The position numbers were made by a program, and so were the translations under genes. The notes beneath the pieces are model-generated. The model saw only the letters and a program-made list of their open reading frames with translations, was not told where the DNA came from and ran no database searches. Shown piece after piece: positions 9,401 through 17,725 of a stretch of DNA of 64,000 nucleotides. Positions within the stretch are counted from its first letter, which is position 1. Each line of letters begins with the position of its first letter. This DNA is from JBCDHN01 sp965224535 (GTDB lineage Bacteria > Verrucomicrobiota > Verrucomicrobiia > Verrucomicrobiales > DEV007), in the NCBI GenBank assembly GCA_965224535.1, contig CBDCZR010000007.1, positions 92,591 to 156,590 on the forward strand, written 5' to 3'.

Positions 9401-9997
9401 TCAGTCGAACTCCAGAAAGAATCGATAGGAGTAGCACTCGATCGGTAAATCACCGTTTCCTGAGAATTTTTCCAATTCAACCAGTCTACTCTGTGGTCTC
9501 CCCGGCATATTTAGGCCCAACCACTCGATGGTTTCCCACGCCATATCTCGTTCTTCGCTGGGAGCGTTGGGCGATGCTTCTATTCTGCCCGTTTTGAAGT
9601 TGGAGATGAAATAGCGCTCGAAGGTGTAGTTTGGGCGATCCGGTTTCAGCATTTTTCGGCTGTAGCGTTCGCCTTTTACCTGCTGGCACACATCACAGGC
9701 CAAGAACAGGTTTTCCCAGAAGCAAACCAACAATGGCGCGGTGGTCTTGGGTTTGAAATGATCGATCGTCTGCCGGGAGGCAGTTCCCAGGGGATAGCAG
9801 TCGCAATAAGCGCAATGGTTGGAGCTGGCTTCGACCAAGATTGCCGCCAAGAGGTGATTGATCTTTTCTTTTTGCCTTTGGGGCCAGTTGAATTTCGCGT
9901 TGGCGTTCGCTTTGCGCCTGCGATACAGCCTCTTGCCCCAGTCGCGTTCTCCAGTTCGCAACCAGCCAGGTGCTTCAGGCCGTTTGAATGGCATCAT
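9401..9997 (-). CDS. ptuB: HNH endonuclease, Septu PtuB-like
   Basis: 198 residues. A zinc-bound HNH core is visible: C62-x2-C65, then TIDHFKPK with the catalytic Asp79-His80 pair, WENLFLAC with Asn96, and C101-x2-C104. This is the arrangement of PtuB and the HNH proteins of retron-Septu systems, predicted to cleave nucleic acid. Its ATG overlaps the stop of the ATPase gene (four shared bases), so the two are translated together. Together they look like the two-component Septu anti-phage system (ATPase PtuA plus nuclease PtuB). Assignment rests on domain pairing and order rather than a database match. Confidence 0.82.
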   Translation of the reverse strand: MMPFKRPEAPGWLRTGERDWGKRLYRRRKANANAKFNWPQRQKEKINHLLAAILVEASSNHCAYCDCYPLGTASRQTIDHFKPKTTAPLLVCFWENLFLACDVCQQVKGERYSRKMLKPDRPNYTFERYFISNFKTGRIEASPNAPSEERDMAWETIEWLGLNMPGRPQSRLVELEKFSGNGDLPIECYSYRFFLEFD

Positions 9998-11349
9998 GAA
10001 GCTTGTTTCATGCGATGTTCCACCTGTCGAAGCTCCCGGCCAACGACAGCTTGAAGTTCGACACTGTCTCCACCAAGTTCTCGGGCTTTGTGCCGCAGTT
10101 GGTCCACGTTTTTCTCCCCCCGCAAGACGGAATTTCGGAGTTGGTAAAACTCGTTGAGTTTCTGCTCGGTTTCCGTTCCAAAATACTCGTCGATGTCGAA
10201 ATACTCCTGCAGGATCGTTACAAAGCTGATCGCATCGTTGGCCTTTTCCGGGGGTTTGGCAATTGCCATGCCTGCACGGTCAAACTCAAGTTGATGCACC
10301 CAGGCGTCGTCCACCGAGCCAATAACAAACGGGGAGTGGGTAGCGACAAATATCTGCGCGTTGGGAAAGAGCTTTTGCACCGCGGGCAAGATTCTGCGCT
10401 GCCATTTGGGGTGAAGATGGATCTCAATTTCATCAAGGAAAATCAGCAATGGCTGGTCAATTGGCGCGATGGATTTGTCCGTCCAATCCACCCGTTCGAT
10501 GCGCATCAAAATGTCGGCGATCCAACTCAGCACCGACTTCACGCCATCCGGCGCCACACCCAAATCCAGGGAGCGCCCCCGGAGTTCGAGAGCCACTTTG
10601 AGCGGTTCATACTCAAAAGAAAACTGCACCGGTTCACCCAGGATTTTCGACACCGCCTCTTCGATCCGCGCGATCCGCTGGCGATAGTGAGATGACTTGT
10701 CGTGATCGTTCTGTTGCGTGGCGAAGGCGGATTTCGCAAAATTTAGCGCAACCCAGGAGGCGATGGTGTTGACATCCGTGTTCGAACCAAAATCAAGTGC
10801 GGTTTCCAGCGGACGATCCTCAGGCTCTTTCGGGGTTTCTAGTTTGGGCGACCGTAAATCGCGAGAACCCGAATATCCAAAAGCGGCGAAGTCAAGAGTT
10901 TGCGACAAGCCATGGATGCCGAGACCGCCGGTTTGGTATTTGGCTGGTTGGGATAGAAACCAATAGCGGTCCAAACCATCGGGCACACCTGTTGGGAATT
11001 CATGATTTGAAAACGTAAACACATCTTCGCCTTGGGATCGATCCGATGGCTCAGTGATCACCTCTTCCTTCAAGCCTCCGGCCCCCTTTTTCCGAATTCG
11101 CTTGGGGATGAAGTCCGTCCTTGCTTCAACCAATACGCCTTCAGGCCCCTTTTCCCAAAACCGTTTTCGGACGAAGTCTTTTTGCCCGAAGACACTCGCC
11201 AAGGCATAGAGGACCGTGCTTTTGCCACTCCCATTTTGCCCAGTCAAAATGTGAATCTCCGCGTTTTCCGGGAGATCCTCCGGGGGGAAGGAGAATTTCA
11301 CATTTTGAAACGGACCAACTTCGGCCAGGTGGAGACTGGTGATTCTCAC
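9994..11349 (-). CDS. ptuA: AAA/ABC-type ATPase, Septu PtuA-like
   Basis: 451 residues. N-terminal AAA_15/AAA_21-type fold: MRITSLHLAEVGPF strand, Walker A GQNGSGKST at residues 37-45, Walker B region LLIFLDEIEIHLHPKW near residues 300-316, and switch histidine in FVATHSPFVIGS. This closely resembles the SMC-like/OLD-type ATPases used in defence systems. It is followed by the HNH gene with an ATGA overlap, the Septu arrangement. In known Septu systems the ATPase complexes with PtuB and responds to phage infection. No reverse transcriptase or ncRNA-like region is seen next to it, so this is not a retron-Septu. Confidence 0.83.
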   Translation of the reverse strand: MRITSLHLAEVGPFQNVKFSFPPEDLPENAEIHILTGQNGSGKSTVLYALASVFGQKDFVRKRFWEKGPEGVLVEARTDFIPKRIRKKGAGGLKEEVITEPSDRSQGEDVFTFSNHEFPTGVPDGLDRYWFLSQPAKYQTGGLGIHGLSQTLDFAAFGYSGSRDLRSPKLETPKEPEDRPLETALDFGSNTDVNTIASWVALNFAKSAFATQQNDHDKSSHYRQRIARIEEAVSKILGEPVQFSFEYEPLKVALELRGRSLDLGVAPDGVKSVLSWIADILMRIERVDWTDKSIAPIDQPLLIFLDEIEIHLHPKWQRRILPAVQKLFPNAQIFVATHSPFVIGSVDDAWVHQLEFDRAGMAIAKPPEKANDAISFVTILQEYFDIDEYFGTETEQKLNEFYQLRNSVLRGEKNVDQLRHKARELGGDSVELQAVVGRELRQVEHRMKQAS

Positions 11350-11430
11350 ACCCCACTTTGCCGGATCCGGTGGCGCGAGTCAAATTGCCTTCGATTGGCA
11401 AACCACCCCCGGCGATGTATGTTAGCCACG

Positions 11431-12159
11431 ATGAGCGGCGAACCCGAACCGAACGTTAGTTTTCGATCCACCCTCGTCGCGAGCCTCATTTTGACCGCGA
11501 TCGTGGCAATCGCCACCGCACTGGCCAGCCGCCAGGTCCCGGTTGACGGGCTGATCCCCGTTCACTGGAACGCGCGGGGCGAGGCCGACGGTTTTGGCCC
11601 GCGATGGGCGCTCTGGGCCACGCCGGCGATGATGTTGGGCTTGACGGCGCTGTTCTGGGTGTTGCCGCGCATCGAACCGCGGCGCGATAACCTGCTGCGC
11701 TCCTCGGTCGCCTACAAGGCCACTTGGCTGGGCATGCTGCTTTTGCTGGCGGCCATCCAGGTGGGGATGATTCTCGCCGCGATCGGGCGGCAGGCACCCA
11801 TGCTGGCGATCATCTGCGTGGGAATCGGCTTGTTTTTCCTAACCATCGGCTTGTTTCTGGGTGGCATCCACAGCAACCATGTTTTTGGGGTGCGGACGCC
11901 GTGGACGCTGGCCAGCGAGCTTTCCTGGCGCAAGACCCACCGGGTGAGCGGCCGCTTGTTCGTCGGATACGGCTTAGTGATGGCGGTTAGCCCGTTTTTG
12001 CCCTTTGGCCGGCATTTCATCCTTTGGGGAACGTTGGCTTTTGTCGTCGTTATTCTGGCTGTGGCCGGGATTTACTCCTACCTGGTCTGGAAGAGCGATC
12101 CCGACAGGCGCCCCTTGCGGTTGAAGCCGAGCAAGCCGTCCAACGGCGTGCCGTCATGA
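11431..12159 (+). CDS. DUF1648/SdpI-family membrane protein
   Basis: 242 residues from ATG 11431. The frame is open upstream, but that part is antisense to the ATPase gene. The DUF1648 signature LIPVHWNARGEADGFG follows the first membrane helix (LVASLILTAIVAIATALA), and five to six further helices follow, including LAIICVGIGLFFLTIGLFLGG and the SdpI-like NHVFGVRTPWTLASELSWRKTHRVSGRLF. SdpI of Bacillus gives immunity to the toxin SdpC, but most relatives have no assigned role. It overlaps the next gene by the ATGA tetranucleotide, so the two are cotranscribed. Confidence 0.85.
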   Translation: MSGEPEPNVSFRSTLVASLILTAIVAIATALASRQVPVDGLIPVHWNARGEADGFGPRWALWATPAMMLGLTALFWVLPRIEPRRDNLLRSSVAYKATWLGMLLLLAAIQVGMILAAIGRQAPMLAIICVGIGLFFLTIGLFLGGIHSNHVFGVRTPWTLASELSWRKTHRVSGRLFVGYGLVMAVSPFLPFGRHFILWGTLAFVVVILAVAGIYSYLVWKSDPDRRPLRLKPSKPSNGVPS

Positions 12160-12878
12160 ATTTTGCCGTCGCCCAAATTCGGCTCGAAGACCTGCTGGAC
12201 CCGGAACGGTTGCAACGAATCTACCAGCATCCCCGCACGCATTATTGGACGGCGGATTGGTCGCCGGAAACCTACGTTGCCCTGGCACGCGCCGGATTTA
12301 TCGCTACCTACACGGAGCACGCCGATTTGGGCGGAATTCTGCTCCCGGAAATGCAATCGGCCTACGCCGTGCTGGACTGGGAAAATTTGCGCGTCAACCG
12401 CACGATGCGGCGTTGGCGAAATTCCGCGGCTTGCCGGGAACACGGCTACGTTTTGGCGCCCGGCCATGACATTGGCGCCATCATCCGGGGGATCGAGCAA
12501 GCTCACGGTCCTTCCAACTGGTTGCGGGGAAACTACGCCGTCCAAATGCGCGAATTGTTCGATGGCAACGGCCATTTCCCGGATTTTCGCCTTCTGACGG
12601 CGGGTTTGGTGACCGGCGCCGGCGAATTGGTGGCGGGTGAGTTAGGGTATCAGGTTGGCCCGGTCTACACCAGCTTGACCGGCTTTTTCGATCGCGCCAA
12701 CCGCGGGCACAACCACGCCGGAAAACTCCAGCTCCACCTCCTGGCCGAGCACTTGCAACAGTCGGGCTTCGCTTTTTGGAACCTGGGCCACCCTTACATG
12801 CAGTACAAGCTGGACCTGGGAGCGCGGATTCTGGAGCGGCAAGCGTTTTTGAAGCGCTGGCCGCGGTTTAAAATTTGA
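12156..12878 (+). CDS. Leucyl/phenylalanyl-tRNA-protein transferase-like (Aat) protein
   Basis: 240 residues, starting at the ATG that overlaps the preceding stop. The C-terminal half shows the GNAT-like Aat pattern: LVAGELGYQVGPVYTSLTGFF, then KLQLHLLAEHLQQSGFAFWNLGHPYMQYKLDLGARILER, comparable to the Aat segment in which helix, strand and 'HLxSLGAxxxxR' follow. The N-terminal half contains THYWTADWSPETYVALARAGFI, reminiscent of the Aat WWSPDPR start but clearly diverged. True Aat adds Leu or Phe to N-terminal Lys/Arg for the N-degron pathway; the divergence and short length leave open a different acyl-transfer substrate. Confidence 0.7.
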   Translation: MNFAVAQIRLEDLLDPERLQRIYQHPRTHYWTADWSPETYVALARAGFIATYTEHADLGGILLPEMQSAYAVLDWENLRVNRTMRRWRNSAACREHGYVLAPGHDIGAIIRGIEQAHGPSNWLRGNYAVQMRELFDGNGHFPDFRLLTAGLVTGAGELVAGELGYQVGPVYTSLTGFFDRANRGHNHAGKLQLHLLAEHLQQSGFAFWNLGHPYMQYKLDLGARILERQAFLKRWPRFKI

Positions 12879-12897
12879 AGCTGCAAAAATTTGCGGC

Positions 12898-14151
12898 TTA
12901 GACCACGCTCTGCTCGCTCGGGCTCTCGGACAGCCCAAAGGCGTCGTGCACCACTTGGGCGGCTTGCTCGATTTCCGCTTCGTCGATGATGACCGCGGTT
13001 TTGATCTCGGAGGTGGTGATCATTTGGATGTTGATCCCCGCATCGGCCAGCGCGCTGAACATCTGCGACGCGACGCCGGAGTGCGATCGCATCCCGATGC
13101 CGACCACGCTAAGTTTTGCGATGCCGCCGGTCGCCTGAACCTCCACGTGGTCGCCCAATCCACTCAACAGCGGCTGCAACGCTTCCTCCGCTTTGGCCAA
13201 TTCCGCGTTGTTTAGCGTGAAGGAGATGTCTGTTACGCCCGCATCCTGGGTGGTGGAGACGTTTTGCACGATCATGTCCACGATGATCTGCGCTTCGGCC
13301 AGCGGGGCGAAAATTTTCGAGGCTATGCCGGGGGTGTCGCGAACGTTGCCGATGGTGACCTTGGCTTGATCGCGTTCCAGGCTGACTCCGCGAATGACGA
13401 CGGCTTCCATGCTCATGTCTTCTTCCTTGACGAGGGTTCCGGGGTTGTGGTTGAGGCTGCTTCTGACTTCAAAGACGACGCCGAATTTTTTGGCGAATTC
13501 CACCGAGCGCGACTGCATCACCTTCGTCCCGCTGCTGGCCATTTCCAGCAATTCGTCGTAGGCGATTTCATCGAGTTTGCGGGCATCCTGCACCACGCGG
13601 GGATCGCAGGTGAACACGCCGTCCACGTCGGTGAAAATTTGACACAAATCCGCGTTTGCCGCCTCCGCCATGGCAAGCGCGGTCAAATCCGAGCCTCCGC
13701 GGCCGAGGGTGGTGATGCGGCCGTCGCTGGTCGTGCCCTGAAAACCGGCCAAAATCACGATGTGCCCCTCATCCAGCAGTTGGTGGACGCGCACCGGGTC
13801 GATGTTGTCGATCCGCGCCTTGGTGTGCACGGCGTCGGTGGAAATTCCAGCCTGGGAACCGGTTACCGACGCCGCTTTGCCTCCCATCGAATTAATGGCC
13901 ATGGCCATGAGCGCGATGCTGGCTTGCTCGCCGGTGGCCAGGAGCACGTCCACTTCGCGCCCGGTGGGTTTGCCGCAACTCACCTCATTCGCCAGCGCCA
14001 CCAACCGGTTGGTCTCTCCGCTCATCGCTGAAACCACCGCAATGACCTGATTTCCGGAATTGTGGGTGTCCAGGATGCGTTGGGCCACGTTGCGGATTCG
14101 CTCGGCCGAGCCCACCGACGTGCCACCGTATTTTTGAACGATGAGAGCCAT
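12898..14151 (-). CDS. lysC: Aspartokinase
   Basis: 417 residues, typical of monofunctional aspartate kinase. The N-terminal kinase domain opens with VQKYGGTSVGSAERI (phosphate-binding K-F/Y-G-G-T-S), followed by GSQAGI, TLGRGGSDLTALAMA (aspartate/ATP site) and IFTDVDGVFTCDPR. Two C-terminal ACT domains follow from about residue 265 and should bind lysine and/or threonine for feedback control. It catalyses the first step to lysine, methionine, threonine and diaminopimelate. It is convergent with the Aat-like gene. Confidence 0.95.
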   Translation of the reverse strand: MALIVQKYGGTSVGSAERIRNVAQRILDTHNSGNQVIAVVSAMSGETNRLVALANEVSCGKPTGREVDVLLATGEQASIALMAMAINSMGGKAASVTGSQAGISTDAVHTKARIDNIDPVRVHQLLDEGHIVILAGFQGTTSDGRITTLGRGGSDLTALAMAEAANADLCQIFTDVDGVFTCDPRVVQDARKLDEIAYDELLEMASSGTKVMQSRSVEFAKKFGVVFEVRSSLNHNPGTLVKEEDMSMEAVVIRGVSLERDQAKVTIGNVRDTPGIASKIFAPLAEAQIIVDMIVQNVSTTQDAGVTDISFTLNNAELAKAEEALQPLLSGLGDHVEVQATGGIAKLSVVGIGMRSHSGVASQMFSALADAGINIQMITTSEIKTAVIIDEAEIEQAAQVVHDAFGLSESPSEQSVV

Positions 14152-14223
14152 GAATGTCTTGCTGGGCCGGCACTATCGGCAGACGGACATCCGGCGCAAG
14201 CCACGATCCCGCACATCGCGCGG

Positions 14224-14694
14224 TCAAGACGCCTGCAGCGCCAATCCGCTCATTCGCCGTCCGCTTTGGTTCAAGCGGCTCACATTTCGGGCAAACCAGG
14301 CCCAGCCGATTTGCGCGCCGTCCTCAAAAACGGGCTGACGGTCCAAAAGAAACCAGCCCTCGCTTCCATCGGCTGCTTCCATCGAAATGAGCAATTCGCC
14401 GGTTTCTTCGCCGGATTCATCGTCGAAGGAGTGAAATTCCAGTTTGATGCGGTGGCCGGTCACCTCGGTTTTTGGCGAAAGCCCGAAATGCGCCGCCGCA
14501 GCGCGATTCAGCTCCATGAGACGCGCGCGCAGGTCTGTGACCCAAAACAACGTCGCCATTCGATCCAGCGCCCCGGAAATGCCTGGTTGGTGGGAAGAAT
14601 CGTTGCCGAAATTGAAGCAGGGCGGCGGAACGCGTTCGTGCTGGTAACGCGGAACGACCGGCGGCAAGGGAAATGAGGAGGTATGCGGGTTCAT
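14224..14694 (-). CDS. PAS-domain protein
   Basis: 156 residues. A proline-rich N-terminus is followed by a segment with the PAS pattern: MATLFWVTDLRARLMELNRAAAAHFGLSPKTEVTGHRI, then SEGWFLLDRQPVFEDGAQIGWAWFARNVS, resembling the end of a PAS beta-sheet. There is no histidine kinase, HTH or GGDEF output domain, so it would be a stand-alone PAS sensor or protein-protein module. It lies 75 bases upstream of lysC on the same strand and may share its transcript. Ligand unknown. Confidence 0.62.
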   Translation of the reverse strand: MNPHTSSFPLPPVVPRYQHERVPPPCFNFGNDSSHQPGISGALDRMATLFWVTDLRARLMELNRAAAAHFGLSPKTEVTGHRIKLEFHSFDDESGEETGELLISMEAADGSEGWFLLDRQPVFEDGAQIGWAWFARNVSRLNQSGRRMSGLALQAS

Positions 14695-14799
14695 GAGCGA
14701 GATTTCGCTAAATTATCAAAATTATGGAAATAATCCACGCTCGATTGCCCGGATCTCGCTCTTTTTGCGCTTGGTTTCGCTTGGTTCGGCGATTTTCCG

Positions 14800-15064
14800 C
14801 TACGTCACGGCGATGCTTTCCATCACCTCCGTGCCATGGGCCGTGGGCACGGCGTAGCATTTGCGGCGATCGTGCGCATCCGTCTGCCTCACGGCCAGAT
14901 CCGCACTCTTCCAGCCGGTCCATCAGGCCCGTGGTGGCGGCTCGGGTGATGGACAAGGCGTCACTTAGTTCCGCCATGGTCTTGTTGCGCTCGCGCAGCA
15001 GGAGAAGCGCGCGCACGACATTGAGAGAGAGGTCCGCGGGAACGGACATGAGATCCACCACCAT
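14800..15064 (-). pseudogene. MarR-type winged-helix regulator, frameshifted and short
   Basis: The first half reads as a MarR winged helix: LSLNVVRALLLLRERNKTMAELSDALSITRAATTGLMDRLE. After that the frame turns into nonsense, but a +1 shift near 14910 restores the family's wing (LAVRQTDAHDRRKCYAVPTAHGTEV), ending at a stop at 14802-14800. Even repaired it is only about 88 codons, against 140-160 for normal MarR proteins, and lacks the C-terminal dimerisation helices. It is a relic, or a gene with sequence errors. It lies downstream of the SLC13 permease gene, on the same strand. Confidence 0.65.
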
Positions 15065-15248
15065 TCTTGACGCGATTTGGATCGTGAGCTTTGGGAATTT
15101 GATCGGCTCTAGGTTTCATTTTCAAGAAGAACAACTAACGCTGATATCATATTTAATAATCCAAAGAAATCAAGCTTCATGAAATACAAACCATACAAAA
15201 TTTTTGGCCATCGCGCCACCTGGAATCGGAAATCCAGAAAAATAATTT
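15065..15248. other. AT-rich intergenic stretch, no gene
   Basis: 184 bases markedly richer in A and T than the neighbours, between the stop of the SLC13 permease gene and the start of the broken MarR gene, both leftward. It could hold the MarR promoter. No clear terminator hairpin or RNA was recognised. Confidence 0.4.
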
Positions 15249-17090
15249 TCACTGAAATTTCCACATCAACGGCACCAACAAAGTGGCGATCAGCCACAAG
15301 GTCAGATTCAGCGGAATCCCGATTTTGGGAAAATCGCTGAACCGGTAACCGCCGGCGCCGTAAACGTAGGTGTTGGTTTGGTAGCCGATTGGAGTGGCGA
15401 AGCTGGCACTGCACCCCAACATGAGCGCGACGATAAAGGGCCGGGCGTCAACGCCCAACTCGGCGGCGATTCCGACGATGATTGGCGTTAGCAGGGCGGC
15501 AACCGCGTTATTGCTGATCAACTCCGTCAGCACCGAGCTAAGCAGGTAGATGATCGACAAAACGATCACCGGTGAGGCCCCGCCAAAGACGTTGGTGACG
15601 CCGCCGGCCAAAAATGCCGCCGCGCCTGATGCCTCCATGGCCTTGCCCAGGGCCAGCATCCCGAAAATGAGGAACACAATGCTCCATTGCACCGACTGGT
15701 AGGCATCTTTGGCCGGGAGACACCGGGTCAAAACCATGCCCAGCGCCACCAACAGGGCGAAAGCCGGGATTCCGGGCGGATGAATTGCCGCGCCAAGCAC
15801 GAAAAGCATGGTCAAAGTCACCCCGGCCCACAATCCCTTGGGCCGCAACGTTCGAGACACCGGCTCGTTTAGCGAGACGAAATTTCGGCTGCGTTGCAGT
15901 TGGTTGATGGCGTCGATCGGGCCTTCCAGCAGCACGGTGTCGCCGAAATCCAGCTTCACCGCCCCCAAATCCTGTTTTCGCGCCAAATCCCGGCCCATCC
16001 GGTGGATCGCGAGGATGTGAACGCCGTATTTTTGGCGAAATTTCACCTCTCGCAAGCTGCGGCCCGCCAATTCGCTTTGCGGCCCCACGATTCCCTCCAT
16101 CAGCTTCATTTCCCGCGTTTCCATCTGCTTCAGGCTCAAATTGGAGTAGGCGAAGCGAATCCCCTCGGTTTCCTTCAAATCCTCGAAGCTCGTGCCGTGG
16201 AGGGTGATGAGCAACCGGTCGCCGGCCTTGACTTTCAGCTTGTCGAGCGGCGCTTGAAGCACGCGGCCGCGCCGCCGGACCTCCAACACCTCGGTTTCCG
16301 GAATTTCGCTCAACAACGTCTCCGGCAAGGTCTTGTCGACCAGCGGGGAATCCTCCTCGATGATGAATTGGGTGAGAAAAGGGCGTTTTTCCGGCGGTTC
16401 GAGGCTTTGCTCCAGGGTTTTGCGCTTGGGCAGCAATTTGCGCCCCACCGTGGACAGGTAAACCAGGCCCACCACCGCGTAAACGATCCCGATTTTCGTC
16501 AATTCGAACATCCCGAACGGCTTTTCGTCCGGCTGATACTGGGAATACAGGTCGGCGATGATCAAATTCGTCGATGTACCCGTCAACGTGCAGGTTCCGC
16601 CCAAAATTGAGGCAAAACTCAGCGGAATGAGCAGTCGCGACGCGTTCAAACCCAGGGATTTGGCGACACTGGTCACGATCGGCAAAAAGACGACCACCAC
16701 CGGGGTGTTGTTGACAAACGCCGACAAAACCGCCGCGATGACCATCAGCGTCAGCATGACCCGAAGTTCCGTTTTTCCCGCGATTCGCTGAAAAAAGTCA
16801 CCCATGATGTCGATGGCGCCGGTGCGCTCCAAAGCCGCGCTGAGCACGAACATGCAGGCAATCGTGATCGGGGCCCGATTGCTGAAAACGGCCAAAACCT
16901 GGTCCGTATCCAGCACGAACAAAAATGAAGCCGCGAGCGCGCACAAGGCGATGACGTCCGGAGGCGCCCATTCGCGGAAAAACGCCGCCGCCACCGCGAT
17001 CACGACCGCGAAGATGAGCCAAATTTGCAAAGTCGCGCCCAAAAACGGAGTTTGGAGCAGCGATTGGAAGCCGGGGATGATTTCGGGCAT
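15249..17090 (-). CDS. SLC13/DASS-family permease with internal RCK-C (TrkA-C) domains
   Basis: 613 residues. Membrane helices fill residues 1-200 and 400-613, including the conserved LSAFVNNTPVVVVFLPIV and the second repeat TELISNNAVAALLTPI, which are the paired S-N-N/T substrate and sodium sites of the divalent-anion/Na+ symporter fold. Between them are two RCK-C-like modules (SPLVDKTLPETLLSEIPETEVLEVRRRGRVL and SELAGRSLREVKFRQKYGVHILAIHR), giving the CitMHS/YfbS-like architecture. Likely substrate is a small anion such as sulfate or a dicarboxylate. The RCK modules suggest ligand gating from the cytoplasm. Confidence 0.9.
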   Translation of the reverse strand: MPEIIPGFQSLLQTPFLGATLQIWLIFAVVIAVAAAFFREWAPPDVIALCALAASFLFVLDTDQVLAVFSNRAPITIACMFVLSAALERTGAIDIMGDFFQRIAGKTELRVMLTLMVIAAVLSAFVNNTPVVVVFLPIVTSVAKSLGLNASRLLIPLSFASILGGTCTLTGTSTNLIIADLYSQYQPDEKPFGMFELTKIGIVYAVVGLVYLSTVGRKLLPKRKTLEQSLEPPEKRPFLTQFIIEEDSPLVDKTLPETLLSEIPETEVLEVRRRGRVLQAPLDKLKVKAGDRLLITLHGTSFEDLKETEGIRFAYSNLSLKQMETREMKLMEGIVGPQSELAGRSLREVKFRQKYGVHILAIHRMGRDLARKQDLGAVKLDFGDTVLLEGPIDAINQLQRSRNFVSLNEPVSRTLRPKGLWAGVTLTMLFVLGAAIHPPGIPAFALLVALGMVLTRCLPAKDAYQSVQWSIVFLIFGMLALGKAMEASGAAAFLAGGVTNVFGGASPVIVLSIIYLLSSVLTELISNNAVAALLTPIIVGIAAELGVDARPFIVALMLGCSASFATPIGYQTNTYVYGAGGYRFSDFPKIGIPLNLTLWLIATLLVPLMWKFQ

Positions 17091-17314
17091 TTGTCAGAGT
17101 TTGGGCCGGCCAAAGGCGATTGCAAGGATCGGAGGCGCCGCCATTCTCCGCGCGGCGTTGAGAAAGAGCGATGGCGTGGTTCTCATTTCTCTGAAAAAGG
17201 CGGCTCCCGTTTCGGAAATTCCCCGGCGGCGGCTGGTTTCGCAGTTTAGAAAACAATAATTTGCAGAATTTCCACAATTGAGATAAATTTGACTCGTTTA
17301 ACCCGTTTCAACTC

Positions 17315-17704
17315 ATGAACAAGCCAATCCTCTTCGCCATCGTCGCCGTTTTCAGCTACGTCGTGTTTCGACCCGGAACGGATTCCTCTCCGGCGCCTGA
17401 ATTCACCCAAGCGACCTTCCAACAGGCCATCCAATCCGGCAAACCCGTGGTCGTGGATTTTCGAGCCAAGTGGTATGGCCCGAGCCGTTCGCTAGCTCCC
17501 GCCATCAACCAACTGGCCGAAGAGAGTGCCGGCATCTACCTGGTTGGTAAGTTGGATGTGGACCGCTACAAGAACATCACCCGGCGCTACAAGGTGCGCC
17601 GCTATCCCACGGTGCTCATTTTCAAAGACGGCAAGGTGGTGGACGAGCTGGATTCCTCCCAAACCGTCGAGGACATGCAGCAGCAGATTTTCCAGAATCT
17701 TTGA
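17315..17704 (+). CDS. Membrane-anchored thioredoxin-fold protein lacking both catalytic cysteines
   Basis: 129 residues. An N-terminal hydrophobic segment (ILFAIVAVFSYVVF) should anchor or export it. The rest aligns with thioredoxin: KPVVVDFRAKW, then a loop, LAPAINQLAEE, VGKLDVDRYKNITRRYKVRRYPTVLIFKDGKVVDEL including the cis-Pro site YPTV. The active site, normally WCGPC, reads W53-Y54-G55-P56-S57: TAT replaces a TGT/TGC codon and AGC replaces TGC. It cannot do dithiol chemistry and may be a chaperone or binding module. It is divergent from the SLC13 gene with an AT-rich promoter region between. Confidence 0.85.
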   Translation: MNKPILFAIVAVFSYVVFRPGTDSSPAPEFTQATFQQAIQSGKPVVVDFRAKWYGPSRSLAPAINQLAEESAGIYLVGKLDVDRYKNITRRYKVRRYPTVLIFKDGKVVDELDSSQTVEDMQQQIFQNL

Positions 17705-17725
17705 GATTCGGCAGGCCGGCGTCAG

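Noticed and set aside
17315..17704. Thioredoxin active-site Cys replaced by UGA/Sec
   Set aside because: The codons are TAT and AGC, sense codons for Tyr and Ser, so this is true loss of Cys.
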